A stretch of DNA of 64,000 bases from Cytobacillus kochii (GCF_020171845.1 NZ_JAIVAM010000003.1:529836-593835), one strand, 5' to 3'. Shown: positions 51,346 through 59,953, numbered from the stretch's first letter. Translations and numbers: made by a program. Notes: a model not told the origin generated them from the letters alone.

Positions 51346-53190
51346 ATGTCAGTAGCTATGATGATTAACGAGGAACTTAAAGGGATTGAGTTAAAATTTG
51401 ATCAGAAGCCAGCAGCTAGTATTTTAAGTGAATTAAAAGAAAATGGTTTCCGTTGGTCAGCATTTAAAAAAGTTTGGTATGCTAAACAATCTCAAAAAAC
51501 TTTTAAAGTTGCTGAAATGTTAACTAATAGTGAAAGCATTGACCAACCTAAAACAATTAAAACAGCTAAAGAAATTAAGTTTAACTTATGGCAATCTACA
51601 CAATGGGAAGAAATAGAGGTTAATCAACAGCAAGGCACAAAGGAAATTGCAAAAGAAATCAGAGTACATATTAAAAAACGCTTCCCACAATGTAAATTTT
51701 CTGTAAGGTCTACTTATAATAAAATTGATTTAGAAATTAAATGCAGTCCTTATGAAAAGGGTTCAATATACTTAGATGCAATTGTAAACTATTGTACACA
51801 GCTTGTTGATGCGTATAACTATTGTGTTAGTTACGATCCATACGGAGATTATGGGAGCAGCTACAGTTTTTATTCTCATGTGGGTGTTGATTGGGAATAT
51901 AAGCAAACTGAAGCTAATGAAACCGTTAAAAAGGATATAGAACTGTTTGATCTTAAAGCAATTGAAACTGAGAAAGAAGAAGAGAAAAGAAAAGAAAAAG
52001 AATATGCAGCATTCCAAGTACAAATGGAACAAAATAGAGAAAAAGCAAAACAAAGAGAAAAAGAAGAGAAACAAAGAATTGAAACAATCTATAATAATAT
52101 TAGAGTAAATAACTTAATTGAAAATAATCAATATTATATTGTTGGTGCTGAATTTGCTCATTTGAACAAGCAAAACACAATTAAAGAATATCAACAAGAA
52201 GTTAAAAAAGGTGATTACTCTGTAGAAAATGTTAAAGTGACAAAGGAAATCCATTTTAACAGTGTTGAAGCGTTTGAAAACTTTTCTAACATGTTTCTAT
52301 CTGACTTCAGTTTCTTAGAAAACACAGGGGGAAGCTTCACAGAAGATAATAGAGTGAATTCAATGATTGACTTTTATAATATGGATGAACTATCTAAAAA
52401 ATCAGTTGCTTGGACATTAAAAGGAGTAGCAATCTATTTCAATGGCAAACTTCAGTATGTTGTTGACGCTCAAGGCTATTCATATGCTCGCTATGTTGGG
52501 CTAACTGATAATGCAAAAATTGAGAAAGATATTGCTATTGAACAGGTTAGAACAAATAAAGAAATTGAAGAGCTACAACAACAAGCTGAGCGATTAACAG
52601 ATATTTCAACAGGTGTAATTTCTGACTTAGATATTATTAGCACCTGGAATAATGACAACTGGAAATTGTATAAGGATAAAATTAAATTGAAATTAAACAA
52701 ATATAAAATAACTCTAACAAGTGATATTATCCAACAAATTGACATTGAGGATCTTAAAATTAGTATGTACAAATTGTTGCAAGAAGTAGACGGAATTCAA
52801 GAGCAATTCAATGATGCAGCCATTGAACAAGGCGAGAAAGTAACTTTATTCTATATTTCTGATTTCGGATCAATGATAACTAGTAGAATCACTTTAGATA
52901 GTGTGACTAATACTAAATATGCACAATATGACAATGCTGTTAAATTAACATTTAAACCAGAAGGAAAACGTAAATTACACTATCAATTTTTCCATTCTAA
53001 GCTATTAGCTTATAAAGGTTGGATGGAGTTACCTGAAACAGTTCTGAACACTGTGGAGGAAAATGGAGCCTTTAAAACTATCAGGAGTAAATATCTTTCA
53101 TGTGATGAGCAACAGTATGATGAAATTTTAAATCATTTTGATAAACAGGGTATCAACCCTATTGTTAATACTCATAAGCCTAGATTTTAA
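51346..53190 (+). CDS. Large protein with N-terminal plasmid/phage-type domain and coiled coils
   Basis: The first 50 of 614 residues (KGIELKFDQKPAASILSELKENGFRWSAFKKVWYAKQS) match a short domain of form KGI.LxF..KP......L...GFRW....K.WYA, common at the start of large proteins from mobile elements. The middle is charged coiled coil (about residues 200-270), the rest mixed. ATG 51346 has AAGGAGTGG upstream. It may protect or regulate phage DNA early in infection, but no function is established. Confidence 0.6.
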   Translation: MSVAMMINEELKGIELKFDQKPAASILSELKENGFRWSAFKKVWYAKQSQKTFKVAEMLTNSESIDQPKTIKTAKEIKFNLWQSTQWEEIEVNQQQGTKEIAKEIRVHIKKRFPQCKFSVRSTYNKIDLEIKCSPYEKGSIYLDAIVNYCTQLVDAYNYCVSYDPYGDYGSSYSFYSHVGVDWEYKQTEANETVKKDIELFDLKAIETEKEEEKRKEKEYAAFQVQMEQNREKAKQREKEEKQRIETIYNNIRVNNLIENNQYYIVGAEFAHLNKQNTIKEYQQEVKKGDYSVENVKVTKEIHFNSVEAFENFSNMFLSDFSFLENTGGSFTEDNRVNSMIDFYNMDELSKKSVAWTLKGVAIYFNGKLQYVVDAQGYSYARYVGLTDNAKIEKDIAIEQVRTNKEIEELQQQAERLTDISTGVISDLDIISTWNNDNWKLYKDKIKLKLNKYKITLTSDIIQQIDIEDLKISMYKLLQEVDGIQEQFNDAAIEQGEKVTLFYISDFGSMITSRITLDSVTNTKYAQYDNAVKLTFKPEGKRKLHYQFFHSKLLAYKGWMELPETVLNTVEENGAFKTIRSKYLSCDEQQYDEILNHFDKQGINPIVNTHKPRF

Positions 53191-53221
53191 TATAACAGCA
53201 GCATATTTTTAACGCTGGCAG
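53191..53221 (+). repeat. TATAACAGCA...GCTGG hairpin, copy 1
   Basis: TATAACAGCAGC, then 11 bases, then GCTGGCAG. CAGC and GCTG pair. It lies right after a stop codon and about 50 bases before the methyltransferase start. Confidence 0.65.
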
Positions 53222-53271
53222 TTTTTAAAGGTTTCTGTTAGAAAAAACCTAATTTATGAAGAGGTGTTAAA

Positions 53272-54870
53272 ATGTTTACTGATAATCCTGATTTCTATCC
53301 TACACCTAAGAGTTTGATGACAAAAATGTTATCTAAAATTGATTTTAGAACAATCCAAACAGTGCTAGAACCTTCGGCAGGTCGTGGGGATCTTGTAGAA
53401 GCTATAACAGAAAAGTTTAAATATCACCAGGGAAGAAACAAAAATTATGATATAGATACTATTGAAATAGATGAGAACTTGCAGCATGTGATAAAGGGTA
53501 AAGGGTTTAGGTTAGTTCACAATGACTTCTTATCTTATCAGACGTTTAAGAGGTATAATGCTATTATTGCAAATTTCCCCTTTTCAAATGGCGAACACCA
53601 TCTAAAAAAGGCTATCGAAATGCAAGAAGAGAATGGCGGCCATCTAATTTGTTTAGTAAATGCAGAAACTTTACGCAATCCATTTACCAACACAAGAAAA
53701 GAAATCAAACAGAAATTAGAGGAGAATAACGCAAGTGTTGAATATATAGAGAATGCTTTTTCAAATTCTGAGCGATCAACTTCAGTTACAGTTGCACTCA
53801 TACATATGTCTATATCAAGAAATTCATATAACAGCGTGGTCTTAGAATCGCTGAAGCAAGAAGAAAAACTCAAAAGTGAAACTGAATATAATAGTAAAGA
53901 TTTAATAGATTCAGATTTTATAAAGGGAATAGTACAACAATATAACTATGAAATTAAAGCAGGCTTAAAACTAATAAATGAATATAACAGCCTAAAGCCT
54001 TTAATGTTGGCTAATTTTAACGATAATAGTAATCCTATATTAAAGCTAGATTTAGAATACAAAGATAATGAAAGCACTTTGGATAATGGTTACATTAAAC
54101 AAATTCGCTCTAAGTATTGGAAAACGCTATTTAATAATAATCAATTTATGGGTTTGTTTACTACTAATTTAAAGCGTCAATACATGCAGCGAGTTGACGA
54201 ATTATCAAATTATGATTTTTCCTTATATAACATCTATTCATTAAGGTTAGAACTAAGCAAGGATATGACAAAAGGTGTAGAGGAAACAATTATTAGTCTC
54301 TTTGATGAGTTTAGCCACAAACACTATTATGAAGAATCATCAAAAAATATACACCTGTACAATGGTTGGAAAACAAACAAGGCATACAAGATCAATAAGA
54401 AAGTTATTATACCTCTAAATGGATTCACTGATATTAGCTATTCATGGGGAAGATATAGACCAACAAATTATAATGTGTTAGATAAGCTTAAAGACATTGA
54501 AAAAGTTTTTAACTATTTAGATGGTGGAATGACAGAAGATCTAGACATTGAGCACACTTTAATAATGGCCGAACATTATCAAGAAACTAGAAAGATAGAG
54601 TTGAAATACTTCTATGTGTCATTCTACAAAAAAGGCACATGCCATATTGAATTTAAGGATATGGAACTTTTAAAAAAGTTTAACCTATTTGGAACTCAAA
54701 ACAAAGGCTGGTTACCGCCTTCATATGGTAAGGCAGAATATAATAATATGACGCAAGAAGAAAAAGAAGTTATTAATAATTTTGAAGGTATAGAGTCATA
54801 TGAAAGCGTGCTTAAGAATAAGAGTTATTTTCTTTTTGACACAGAAGAAATTTTAAAATTGATTTCATAA
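53272..54870 (+). CDS. N6-adenine DNA methyltransferase with DUF4942-like C-terminus
   Basis: The first 200 of 532 residues are a class I methyltransferase: FYPTPKSL start, VLEPSAGRGDL (SAM motif I, about 32) and IIANFPFSNGEHHL as motif IV, where the usual NPPF/Y is NFPF (about 99). The rest of about 300 residues resembles DUF4942 (RVDELSNYDFSLYNIYSL, YEESSKNIHLYNGWKTNKAYKI). Such proteins occur in phages and ICEs and may protect DNA from host restriction. No partner endonuclease is visible, so it is an orphan here. Confidence 0.8.
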   Translation: MFTDNPDFYPTPKSLMTKMLSKIDFRTIQTVLEPSAGRGDLVEAITEKFKYHQGRNKNYDIDTIEIDENLQHVIKGKGFRLVHNDFLSYQTFKRYNAIIANFPFSNGEHHLKKAIEMQEENGGHLICLVNAETLRNPFTNTRKEIKQKLEENNASVEYIENAFSNSERSTSVTVALIHMSISRNSYNSVVLESLKQEEKLKSETEYNSKDLIDSDFIKGIVQQYNYEIKAGLKLINEYNSLKPLMLANFNDNSNPILKLDLEYKDNESTLDNGYIKQIRSKYWKTLFNNNQFMGLFTTNLKRQYMQRVDELSNYDFSLYNIYSLRLELSKDMTKGVEETIISLFDEFSHKHYYEESSKNIHLYNGWKTNKAYKINKKVIIPLNGFTDISYSWGRYRPTNYNVLDKLKDIEKVFNYLDGGMTEDLDIEHTLIMAEHYQETRKIELKYFYVSFYKKGTCHIEFKDMELLKKFNLFGTQNKGWLPPSYGKAEYNNMTQEEKEVINNFEGIESYESVLKNKSYFLFDTEEILKLIS

Positions 54871-54894
54871 TTTATTTAGAAATAAATTAATACT
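54870..54894 (+). promoter_or_regulatory. Directional motif copy
   Basis: ATTTAGAAATAAATTAATA directly after the methyltransferase stop. Confidence 0.55.
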
Positions 54895-54915
54895 ATATTA
54901 CTTGTTTGGAAATCT

Positions 54916-54946
54916 GTATAACAGCAACCCTTTTTTATTGCTGGAC
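54916..54946 (+). repeat. TATAACAGCA...GCTGG hairpin, copy 2
   Basis: GTATAACAGCAACCC ... ATTGCTGGAC. CAGCAA and TTGCTG form a 6-bp stem over an 8-10-base T-rich loop, just before the AAGGAGG of the next small gene. Confidence 0.7.
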
Positions 54947-54970
54947 TTTTTAAGGAGGTGATCTGATACT

Positions 54971-55069
54971 TTGAAACTACTAAAATCGTTTATAGCAAAT
55001 AACTCTTACACAATTCTGTTCGTTATTTTTTATACTTCGATGTTATTTTTAGTTTTTTCAAATATGTAG
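54971..55069 (+). CDS. Short membrane peptide
   Basis: A 32-residue frame with one hydrophobic segment (YTILFVIFYTSMLFLVF). Start TTG, 12 bases after AAGGAGG, which is slightly long. It may be a small toxin-like or holin-like peptide. Confidence 0.4.
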   Translation: MKLLKSFIANNSYTILFVIFYTSMLFLVFSNM

Positions 55070-55110
55070 GGATATGACAACTAGACAAATTACATTCTTG
55101 GAAAATTACA

Positions 55111-55140
55111 TATAACAGCAACGACAAAATATCGCTGGAC
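55111..55140 (+). repeat. TATAACAGCA...GCTGG hairpin, copy 3
   Basis: TATAACAGCAACG ... ATCGCTGGAC, about 60 bases before the 55202 gene. The flanking words are identical to copy 2. Confidence 0.7.
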
Positions 55141-55201
55141 TATATAGATAAACTAAAGATGAAATCCTACTTTTATTGGTAAGGAAGGAGAGGATATAAC
55201 A

Positions 55202-55378
55202 ATGTCATTTACAATCACATGTGATCAATGTGGAGAGATGCAAGTGTTTAAAGAGGGGGATAGATGGTTTCAAAATAATATTGAGTTAGATGTAGTGGGT
55301 GATGGTGAAGGTGATGAGATTATTAATATTTTCTGTGGTAATTTAGATTGTCCTAATCAAATTGATGTAATGAAGTAA
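55202..55378 (+). CDS. Small zinc-ribbon protein
   Basis: The 58-residue product has CDQCG near the start and FCGNLDCPNQ near the end, a zinc-ribbon pattern, with an acidic middle. Ribosome site AGGAGAGG before the ATG. Confidence 0.6.
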   Translation: MSFTITCDQCGEMQVFKEGDRWFQNNIELDVVGDGEGDEIINIFCGNLDCPNQIDVMK

Positions 55379-55392
55379 GAAAGGGTGTTTTG

Positions 55393-55551
55393 ATGAATTT
55401 AACAACTGAGGATAAAAGAAAGTTAGAGAATACAAATTTAAAATGTTTAGCAATGCAGCTGCAAGAGGGATTGATTGACATGTGTAATTTAGATGGAGAT
55501 ATGAGCGTTTTAGAATTCATTAAAAATGAAATGTTTGAAGGGAGATATTAA
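55393..55551 (+). CDS. Small helical protein, unknown
   Basis: A 52-residue product (TEDKRKLENTNLKCLAMQLQEGLIDMC) starting 14 bases after the previous stop, with AAGGGTG upstream. Its stop is 2 bases before the next start. Confidence 0.55.
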   Translation: MNLTTEDKRKLENTNLKCLAMQLQEGLIDMCNLDGDMSVLEFIKNEMFEGRY

Positions 55552-55553
55552 AT

Positions 55554-55934
55554 ATGCCAAAAGAAGTAGTATTAACAAAAATTACAAATAGAATTGAGTA
55601 TGCCACAACAGACGGAAAAGGGTTTATTACAGGTAAGCGAGAGGATATCACAGATCAAGTAGAATTGGCTGCCTTTGATTATTATAAAACAGAGTTTGAA
55701 CGATATAATTCTGATGGAAAAGGAATGGGAAAAAACTATGATGAACTTGGTTCATTGATCTATTGTGCACCAGGAACAAAACTTGTTTGGGAAGATGAAG
55801 TAAAAGTAAGTAAGGATCGAATTATTAAAGAATTAGAAAACAGAATCACAAATGAAAGAAATATAGAAAACAATGATGCTGCATTTGAGCTAGACAATTT
55901 TCTTCAATGGTATAAAGAAGAATTAAGCAAATAA
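55554..55934 (+). CDS. Small protein, unknown
   Basis: The 126-residue product (ITDQVELAAFDYYKTEFERYNS, then helices rich in Asn/Glu) has GGGAG upstream of ATG. No family recognised. Confidence 0.6.
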   Translation: MPKEVVLTKITNRIEYATTDGKGFITGKREDITDQVELAAFDYYKTEFERYNSDGKGMGKNYDELGSLIYCAPGTKLVWEDEVKVSKDRIIKELENRITNERNIENNDAAFELDNFLQWYKEELSK

Positions 55935-55948
55935 AACTGTAGTTTTAT
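55931..55948 (+). repeat. Perfect ATAAAACT-GT-AGTTTTAT palindrome
   Basis: An exact palindrome overlapping the stop codon, and the best copy of this intergenic family. Confidence 0.7.
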
Positions 55949-55986
55949 AAAAACTTTTTAAAAGTCTAAACAGGGAGAGAGACATT

Positions 55987-56463
55987 ATGATTGTTGAGGA
56001 ACTAACAGATTACGCACAGAATTTCCTGGAAGAGAAATATGGTATGAGCTTAGATATACCAATAGTCATAAATAAGCGTCTAAGATCCACTTTAGGCTCT
56101 TTCATTTTAACTAAAGATAAACCACACGAAATTGAAATGGCAGGATTTCTTATTGAATATGGTGCAGATGATGTTATATATGACACGCTTAGACATGAAC
56201 TCATTCACTATGCGCTTTTTATGCAAGGAAGGCAATACAGAGACGGTACTCTAGAGTTTGAGAATGAATTACGCAAGCATAACGTTGGTAGCACAAAGAC
56301 AGTATTTGTTGGAAAAGTCTACAAGTTTATATGTGAAGCTTGCTTAGGTGAATATGAATCTCTTAAGAAATCAATAGTGACTTCACCAAAGAAATATAGA
56401 ACGAAATGTTGTAAAGCTAATATTGTCCCACGAGGAGAAGTAGCTTATAACGGGTTGGAATAG
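55987..56463 (+). CDS. SprT-like zinc metalloprotease
   Basis: The 158-residue product has the HExxH zinc site in LRHELIHYALF and a C-terminal zinc finger (CEAC...KCCKAN), the SprT-like layout. SprT proteins cut DNA-bound proteins. In phage they may remove host proteins or process phage ones. Ribosome site GGGAGAG before ATG. Confidence 0.8.
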   Translation: MIVEELTDYAQNFLEEKYGMSLDIPIVINKRLRSTLGSFILTKDKPHEIEMAGFLIEYGADDVIYDTLRHELIHYALFMQGRQYRDGTLEFENELRKHNVGSTKTVFVGKVYKFICEACLGEYESLKKSIVTSPKKYRTKCCKANIVPRGEVAYNGLE

Positions 56464-56501
56464 TTACAGTGGTAATAAAAACAGAATGAGGTGATATTTG
56501 A

Positions 56502-56906
56502 ATGTCAGTAGGTAAATGGTGTTTTAGCTATAATGAAGAAAATTTCGAAGGTGATTTTGAATCTATGGAAGATGCAATTGAGGAAGTTCTTTATTACTTT
56601 GAAAATGAATATGAAGAATACCAAGATTGCATTTGGGTAGGTCAGACTTGTGATGTCAGTATAGGTATAAGTGCAGATATGATTATTGATCAGATACAAG
56701 AAGATGTTTATGAACAAGTTGGAGACTATGCAGAAGAATTTTTAAGCAGAGTAAAAGAAGAGCATAAGAATGAACTTGAAAATGAATTACATAGTGTATT
56801 TATGATGTGGATGGTTAGAAACAAATATAGGCCTAGCTTTTATAGAGTGAATAATGTGCAAAAAATTAATTTAGATACTTATTTAAAAAATGGAGGTGAT
56901 AACTAA
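56502..56906 (+). CDS. Small acidic protein, unknown
   Basis: The 134-residue product is very acidic and helical (DQIQEDVYEQVGDYAEEFLSRVKEEHKNELEN). Its stop overlaps the next start (TAATG). No family recognised. Confidence 0.6.
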   Translation: MSVGKWCFSYNEENFEGDFESMEDAIEEVLYYFENEYEEYQDCIWVGQTCDVSIGISADMIIDQIQEDVYEQVGDYAEEFLSRVKEEHKNELENELHSVFMMWMVRNKYRPSFYRVNNVQKINLDTYLKNGGDN

Positions 56907-57103
56907 TGAACGAACTTAAACGAAAATGGAAGAGTATTGACGAATCAGTCAAACATTTTAATAAGACAGGCGAAGAGTTCTATCGTTATACGGTTACACC
57001 AGATATGACAAGGGATGTGTTCGAGTTGATTGCGGAGGTCGAACGTTTGAGGGAGTTGGCAAGCAAGTTTGATGGAGTAAAGTATTATTTAAAAATAAAT
57101 TAA
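56906..57103 (+). CDS. Small helical protein, unknown
   Basis: The 65-residue product (ELIAEVERLRELASKFDGVKYYLKI near its end) has GGAGGTG before the ATG. Its last codons lie in a motif copy. Confidence 0.6.
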   Translation: MNELKRKWKSIDESVKHFNKTGEEFYRYTVTPDMTRDVFELIAEVERLRELASKFDGVKYYLKIN

Positions 57104-57110
57104 TAATTTA
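57087..57110 (+). promoter_or_regulatory. Directional motif copy
   Basis: ATTTAAAAATAAATTAATA across the stop of the previous gene, ahead of the small membrane gene. Confidence 0.5.
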
Positions 57111-57114
57111 ATTT

Positions 57115-57134
57115 GATAAAAGGTCGATTTCATC
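57115..57134 (+). repeat. ATAAAA-n6-TTTCAT intergenic palindrome
   Basis: GATAAAAGGTCGATTTCATC, an imperfect copy, just before the ribosome site of the next gene. Confidence 0.5.
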
Positions 57135-57150
57135 AAAAAGGAGGGATTGT

Positions 57151-57363
57151 TTGGGGATTATGTCAGTAATTTTTATCCCTATAGTTATATTGATTAGCAT
57201 ATTTTTGCTCATGGTCTTTGCTTGTGTTGGAGCAATACTAGAAAAGCCTGAATTGACAGCCAAGATCCTTAACGTGGTCGCAAAACTCTTTCAATTGGCC
57301 ATTTTGGCATTTATGCTTATCGGGTTTATTGTCGTGATAGCGTTAGGCATTTTCTCAATATAG
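57151..57363 (+). CDS. Small two-helix membrane protein
   Basis: The 70-residue product has two hydrophobic helices (VIFIPIVILISIFLLMVFACVGAI and LFQLAILAFMLIGFIVVIALGIF). TTG start, 7 bases after GGAGGGA. A holin-like topology is possible but not shown. Confidence 0.6.
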   Translation: MGIMSVIFIPIVILISIFLLMVFACVGAILEKPELTAKILNVVAKLFQLAILAFMLIGFIVVIALGIFSI

Positions 57364-57425
57364 CAGACTAAAAAGAAAGTATGTTAATCAAAAGAATAAA
57401 CAGAGAGCTAATTAGGAGGAAAACA

Positions 57426-57677
57426 ATGATTACACGAAAATCACTTTTACCGTATGGACGTTTAATTCATTTAGATAACGAGAAAGAAATTCCCGAAATA
57501 TGGCTAGAAGGATTTAAAAAAACGCATAAAGTTATTGGGCATTCAGATAGTTTCATTGCAGTTAGAAGCTTAAACGATAGTAATAAAGTACGTGGATTAG
57601 ATAAAGCAGATATACACTATCTCCTTCCGAATGAAACTAGTGGATATACTAGTCATATTTTTGAATGCAGACTATGA
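57426..57677 (+). CDS. Small protein, unknown
   Basis: The 83-residue product begins MITRKSLLPYG with AGGAGG 6 bases upstream. The longer frame at 57381 is less likely. No family recognised. Confidence 0.6.
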   Translation: MITRKSLLPYGRLIHLDNEKEIPEIWLEGFKKTHKVIGHSDSFIAVRSLNDSNKVRGLDKADIHYLLPNETSGYTSHIFECRL

Positions 57678-57714
57678 AACAATAGAATATAACGTTAATT
57701 AAGGAGGATTATAT

Positions 57715-58122
57715 ATGGAGAAACCACAAGTGAAGCATGTAACATTTATAAGAAGCGAAGGAAAATATGACTGGCTTCATCCTAATGAAGTATCTGCAAA
57801 TTATTATTTCAATATTCCACATTTGTCACACGAAGAGCTAAAAGAACTTAATATCACTACCAACTATTTAGTGGATTTAGATAAAGATTATTCTTGCTCA
57901 CCAGAAAGCTACACTCCATTAGAACTAGCTTATGAACTTAAAGATATATATAACTCATATTGGATACATAGTAGTCAAAAAGAGATTGAAAGATTAATTG
58001 AGTTTCTTGAGGGAATTGAAGAAGAACAAGTACAACTTAGACATGAACATTCAATTGAAAATGCTAAATATCAGATTCATTATTGGGAGATGGAATTAGA
58101 CCGATTGAATGAATTATATTAA
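57715..58122 (+). CDS. Unknown protein with C-terminal coiled coil
   Basis: The 135-residue product ends in a charged helix (EEEQVQLRHEHSIENAKYQIHYWEMELDRL). Strong AAGGAGGA ribosome site. No family recognised. Confidence 0.6.
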   Translation: MEKPQVKHVTFIRSEGKYDWLHPNEVSANYYFNIPHLSHEELKELNITTNYLVDLDKDYSCSPESYTPLELAYELKDIYNSYWIHSSQKEIERLIEFLEGIEEEQVQLRHEHSIENAKYQIHYWEMELDRLNELY

Positions 58123-58131
58123 AGAAAATAA

Positions 58132-58149
58132 ATAAAAGTGCAGTTTTAT
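58132..58149 (+). repeat. ATAAAA-n6-TTTTAT intergenic palindrome
   Basis: ATAAAAGTGCAGTTTTAT, ten bases after the previous stop. Confidence 0.65.
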
Positions 58150-58173
58150 CTTTTGAATAGCGGAGGCGATAAT

Positions 58174-58419
58174 ATGAAAACAGTATATATTGATGCTGAA
58201 AGAGTTGTGAGAGAAGCGATTCATCATAAACAGCAGCTCATGGGTGATGATTTTATTGGATTTAAATTCATAAAAGGAAACAGCGTATTCTGGAATAGCT
58301 TACTTAATAATCTTCATTCACAAGGTGAAAATGTGGCAGAAATATTAAATAGTGAGTGGTTAAGGAAGAATGAAATACCTGTAGTTGAGTTTGATCATAT
58401 GGTTTGGAGAAATTATTAA
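58174..58419 (+). CDS. Small protein, unknown
   Basis: The 81-residue product (MKTVYIDAERVVREAIHHKQQL) has GCGGAGG upstream of ATG 58174. No family recognised. Confidence 0.6.
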   Translation: MKTVYIDAERVVREAIHHKQQLMGDDFIGFKFIKGNSVFWNSLLNNLHSQGENVAEILNSEWLRKNEIPVVEFDHMVWRNY

Positions 58420-58444
58420 ATAAAAACAAAGGGGATAAAGATGA

Positions 58445-58573
58445 ATGAATAAAGAAAAGATGATTTGGTCTAAAGAATTAGGGATTTATTTGCTTCCGAA
58501 ACAACCTAACAAAAATGATATGGTTTGGGATAAAGAACTAGGAATCTATAAATTATCTAAAGGTAAGAAGTAA
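58445..58573 (+). CDS. 42-residue protein with an internal duplication
   Basis: The product contains MIWSKELGIYLLPK and MVWDKELGIYKLSK, two near-identical 14-residue units 21 residues apart. The stop overlaps the next start (TAATG). Confidence 0.55.
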   Translation: MNKEKMIWSKELGIYLLPKQPNKNDMVWDKELGIYKLSKGKK

Positions 58574-58749
58574 TGAAAGATATTGAATTTGCCATTACTG
58601 TACTTGAAGCAGATTTAGATAAAAGAAGGAAAGCTGTTTACGATGCACATCTTACAAATCTAACTACTTCACAGATTAGTGGATTATTAAAGGATATTGA
58701 GTGTCTATATTCAGCTATAAAAAAATTAAAAATAATTTGGGATAATTAA
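58573..58749 (+). CDS. Small helical protein, unknown
   Basis: The 58-residue product (DIEFAITVLEADLDKRRKAVYDAHLTNLTTSQISGLLKDI) begins at the overlapping stop of the previous gene, so it is translation-coupled. Confidence 0.6.
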   Translation: MKDIEFAITVLEADLDKRRKAVYDAHLTNLTTSQISGLLKDIECLYSAIKKLKIIWDN

Positions 58750-58763
58750 TAGAGGTGAACAAA

Positions 58764-59066
58764 TTGAACAAAAATGAAGCTAAATTTATGGCATGGGATT
58801 GGGATGAAGGCAGGTTTGTTTTAATTCCATCTAATAATATTGTAGAAGCTATACATATCGCATGGAATTATGAGTTTGATTTATATGAAGCTGAAACAGA
58901 AAAGATTATTTTTTCTGGTCGAGAAGATAATGTAGGTAACTCTGATTGGCTAGAACCGTATGGTATAAGAATGATTGATGATGGCGGACATAGAGTATTA
59001 CAAAACATTAAGACAGGTGAAATTTATAGGGCTAATTGGCAAAGAGTGAGGGATTTGCATGAGTGA
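58764..59066 (+). CDS. Unknown protein of about 100 residues
   Basis: TTG 58764 with GAGGTG 6 bases upstream is preferred to GTG 58755. The sequence has aromatic beta stretches (KFMAWDWDEGRFVLIPSNN, IIFSGREDNVGNSDWLEPYGIRMI). No family recognised. Confidence 0.6.
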   Translation: MNKNEAKFMAWDWDEGRFVLIPSNNIVEAIHIAWNYEFDLYEAETEKIIFSGREDNVGNSDWLEPYGIRMIDDGGHRVLQNIKTGEIYRANWQRVRDLHE

Positions 59067-59280
59067 AAATAATAAGATTAACACTTTTATAGTGTACTTA
59101 AATGAAGATCTAAATGAAAGTATTTCTTTTATGCTTGATTTTTATCGTGCAAAAATTATTTGGAAAAGCACGACACTTCCCAAGACAATTGCGATAAAAA
59201 CTCATATGAAAAAAAAGAAATTGTTGAAGTTTCCTTTTGTCTCAAGAGTTTATAATTCTAGCTTAGGCGAGTTTAACTAA
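59059..59280 (+). CDS. Small basic protein, unknown
   Basis: The 73-residue product overlaps the previous gene by 8 bases. It has a basic C-terminal half (IAIKTHMKKKKLLKFPFVSRVY). Confidence 0.55.
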   Translation: MSENNKINTFIVYLNEDLNESISFMLDFYRAKIIWKSTTLPKTIAIKTHMKKKKLLKFPFVSRVYNSSLGEFN

Positions 59281-59300
59281 AATGAAAGTCGAATTTTATC
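59281..59300 (+). repeat. ATGAAA...TTTTAT intergenic palindrome
   Basis: AATGAAAGTCGAATTTTATC, an imperfect member directly after a stop codon. Confidence 0.45.
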
Positions 59301-59321
59301 AAGAAAAGGAGTGAATCATTA

Positions 59322-59471
59322 ATGAATATGGAAGCACGCAATATTTTATTTGAATTAGAGTATACCCAAGGACTTATTGATGAAAAAAAGTTAGAAATCA
59401 TGTTACTGGAAAGAAAGGTAAAGAAGCTAAATAAGAAACTTGAGACAGTAGTAATTGAAGAAAAAGGGTGA
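59322..59471 (+). CDS. Small coiled-coil protein
   Basis: A 49-residue helical product (QGLIDEKKLEIMLLERKVKKLNKKL) with AAAAGGAGTG upstream. Confidence 0.55.
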   Translation: MNMEARNILFELEYTQGLIDEKKLEIMLLERKVKKLNKKLETVVIEEKG

Positions 59472-59478
59472 TTAACAT

Positions 59479-59688
59479 ATGAGTAGTGTACCTAGAGATA
59501 TGATTGAAGACCATGAAATATTAGCAAAAATTATCGAAAATTTCATGTGGGAAGGAGAGCCATTTAAAAGTAAGAAAAAAGAGCATACAATTGAAAAAAT
59601 GGAGAGTTTTTTGGAATTTCTTAGAGATTGTTCTTGGAAATCATATTATACTGGTGCTAAATATATGGGATGGGAAGATGAGGATTAA
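59479..59688 (+). CDS. Small protein, unknown
   Basis: The 69-residue product (PRDMIEDHEILAKIIENFMWEGE, then FLEFLRDCSWKSYYTGAKYMGWEDED) starts 7 bases after the previous stop. No family recognised. Confidence 0.55.
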   Translation: MSSVPRDMIEDHEILAKIIENFMWEGEPFKSKKKEHTIEKMESFLEFLRDCSWKSYYTGAKYMGWEDED

Positions 59689-59739
59689 GATGAGTTTGGG
59701 AAAAAGGCTAAATAGAAACAAAAAGAATGATTTAACAAT

Positions 59740-59946
59740 ATGAATATTCTTGTACCCATATTAGTATGTTTATTCATCTTATTTTTACTAATATTGCTAA
59801 ACTATCTCATAGATAAGAATCACGAGCATCGTTTTTGCATAAAGAAGCAAGACTGGATAGATGAAGATGGAGACAGAGTTATTATCAAGGCTTGCAATAA
59901 ATGTGGATTAGAACATATAGAAATTATACCAAAAGAGTTAAGGTGA
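59740..59946 (+). CDS. Small membrane protein with CxxC-type end
   Basis: The 68-residue product has one N-terminal helix (ILVPILVCLFILFLLILLNYLI), then a soluble part with His/Cys residues (HEHRFCIKKQDW, KACNKCGLEH), a possible metal site. No clear ribosome site is visible. Confidence 0.55.
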   Translation: MNILVPILVCLFILFLLILLNYLIDKNHEHRFCIKKQDWIDEDGDRVIIKACNKCGLEHIEIIPKELR

Positions 59947-59953
59947 TTAAATA

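Noticed and set aside
51772..52074. 100-codon minus-strand frame rich in Phe and Cys
   Set aside because: Antisense of the Lys/Glu-rich coiled coil of the 51346 gene. Composition explains it.
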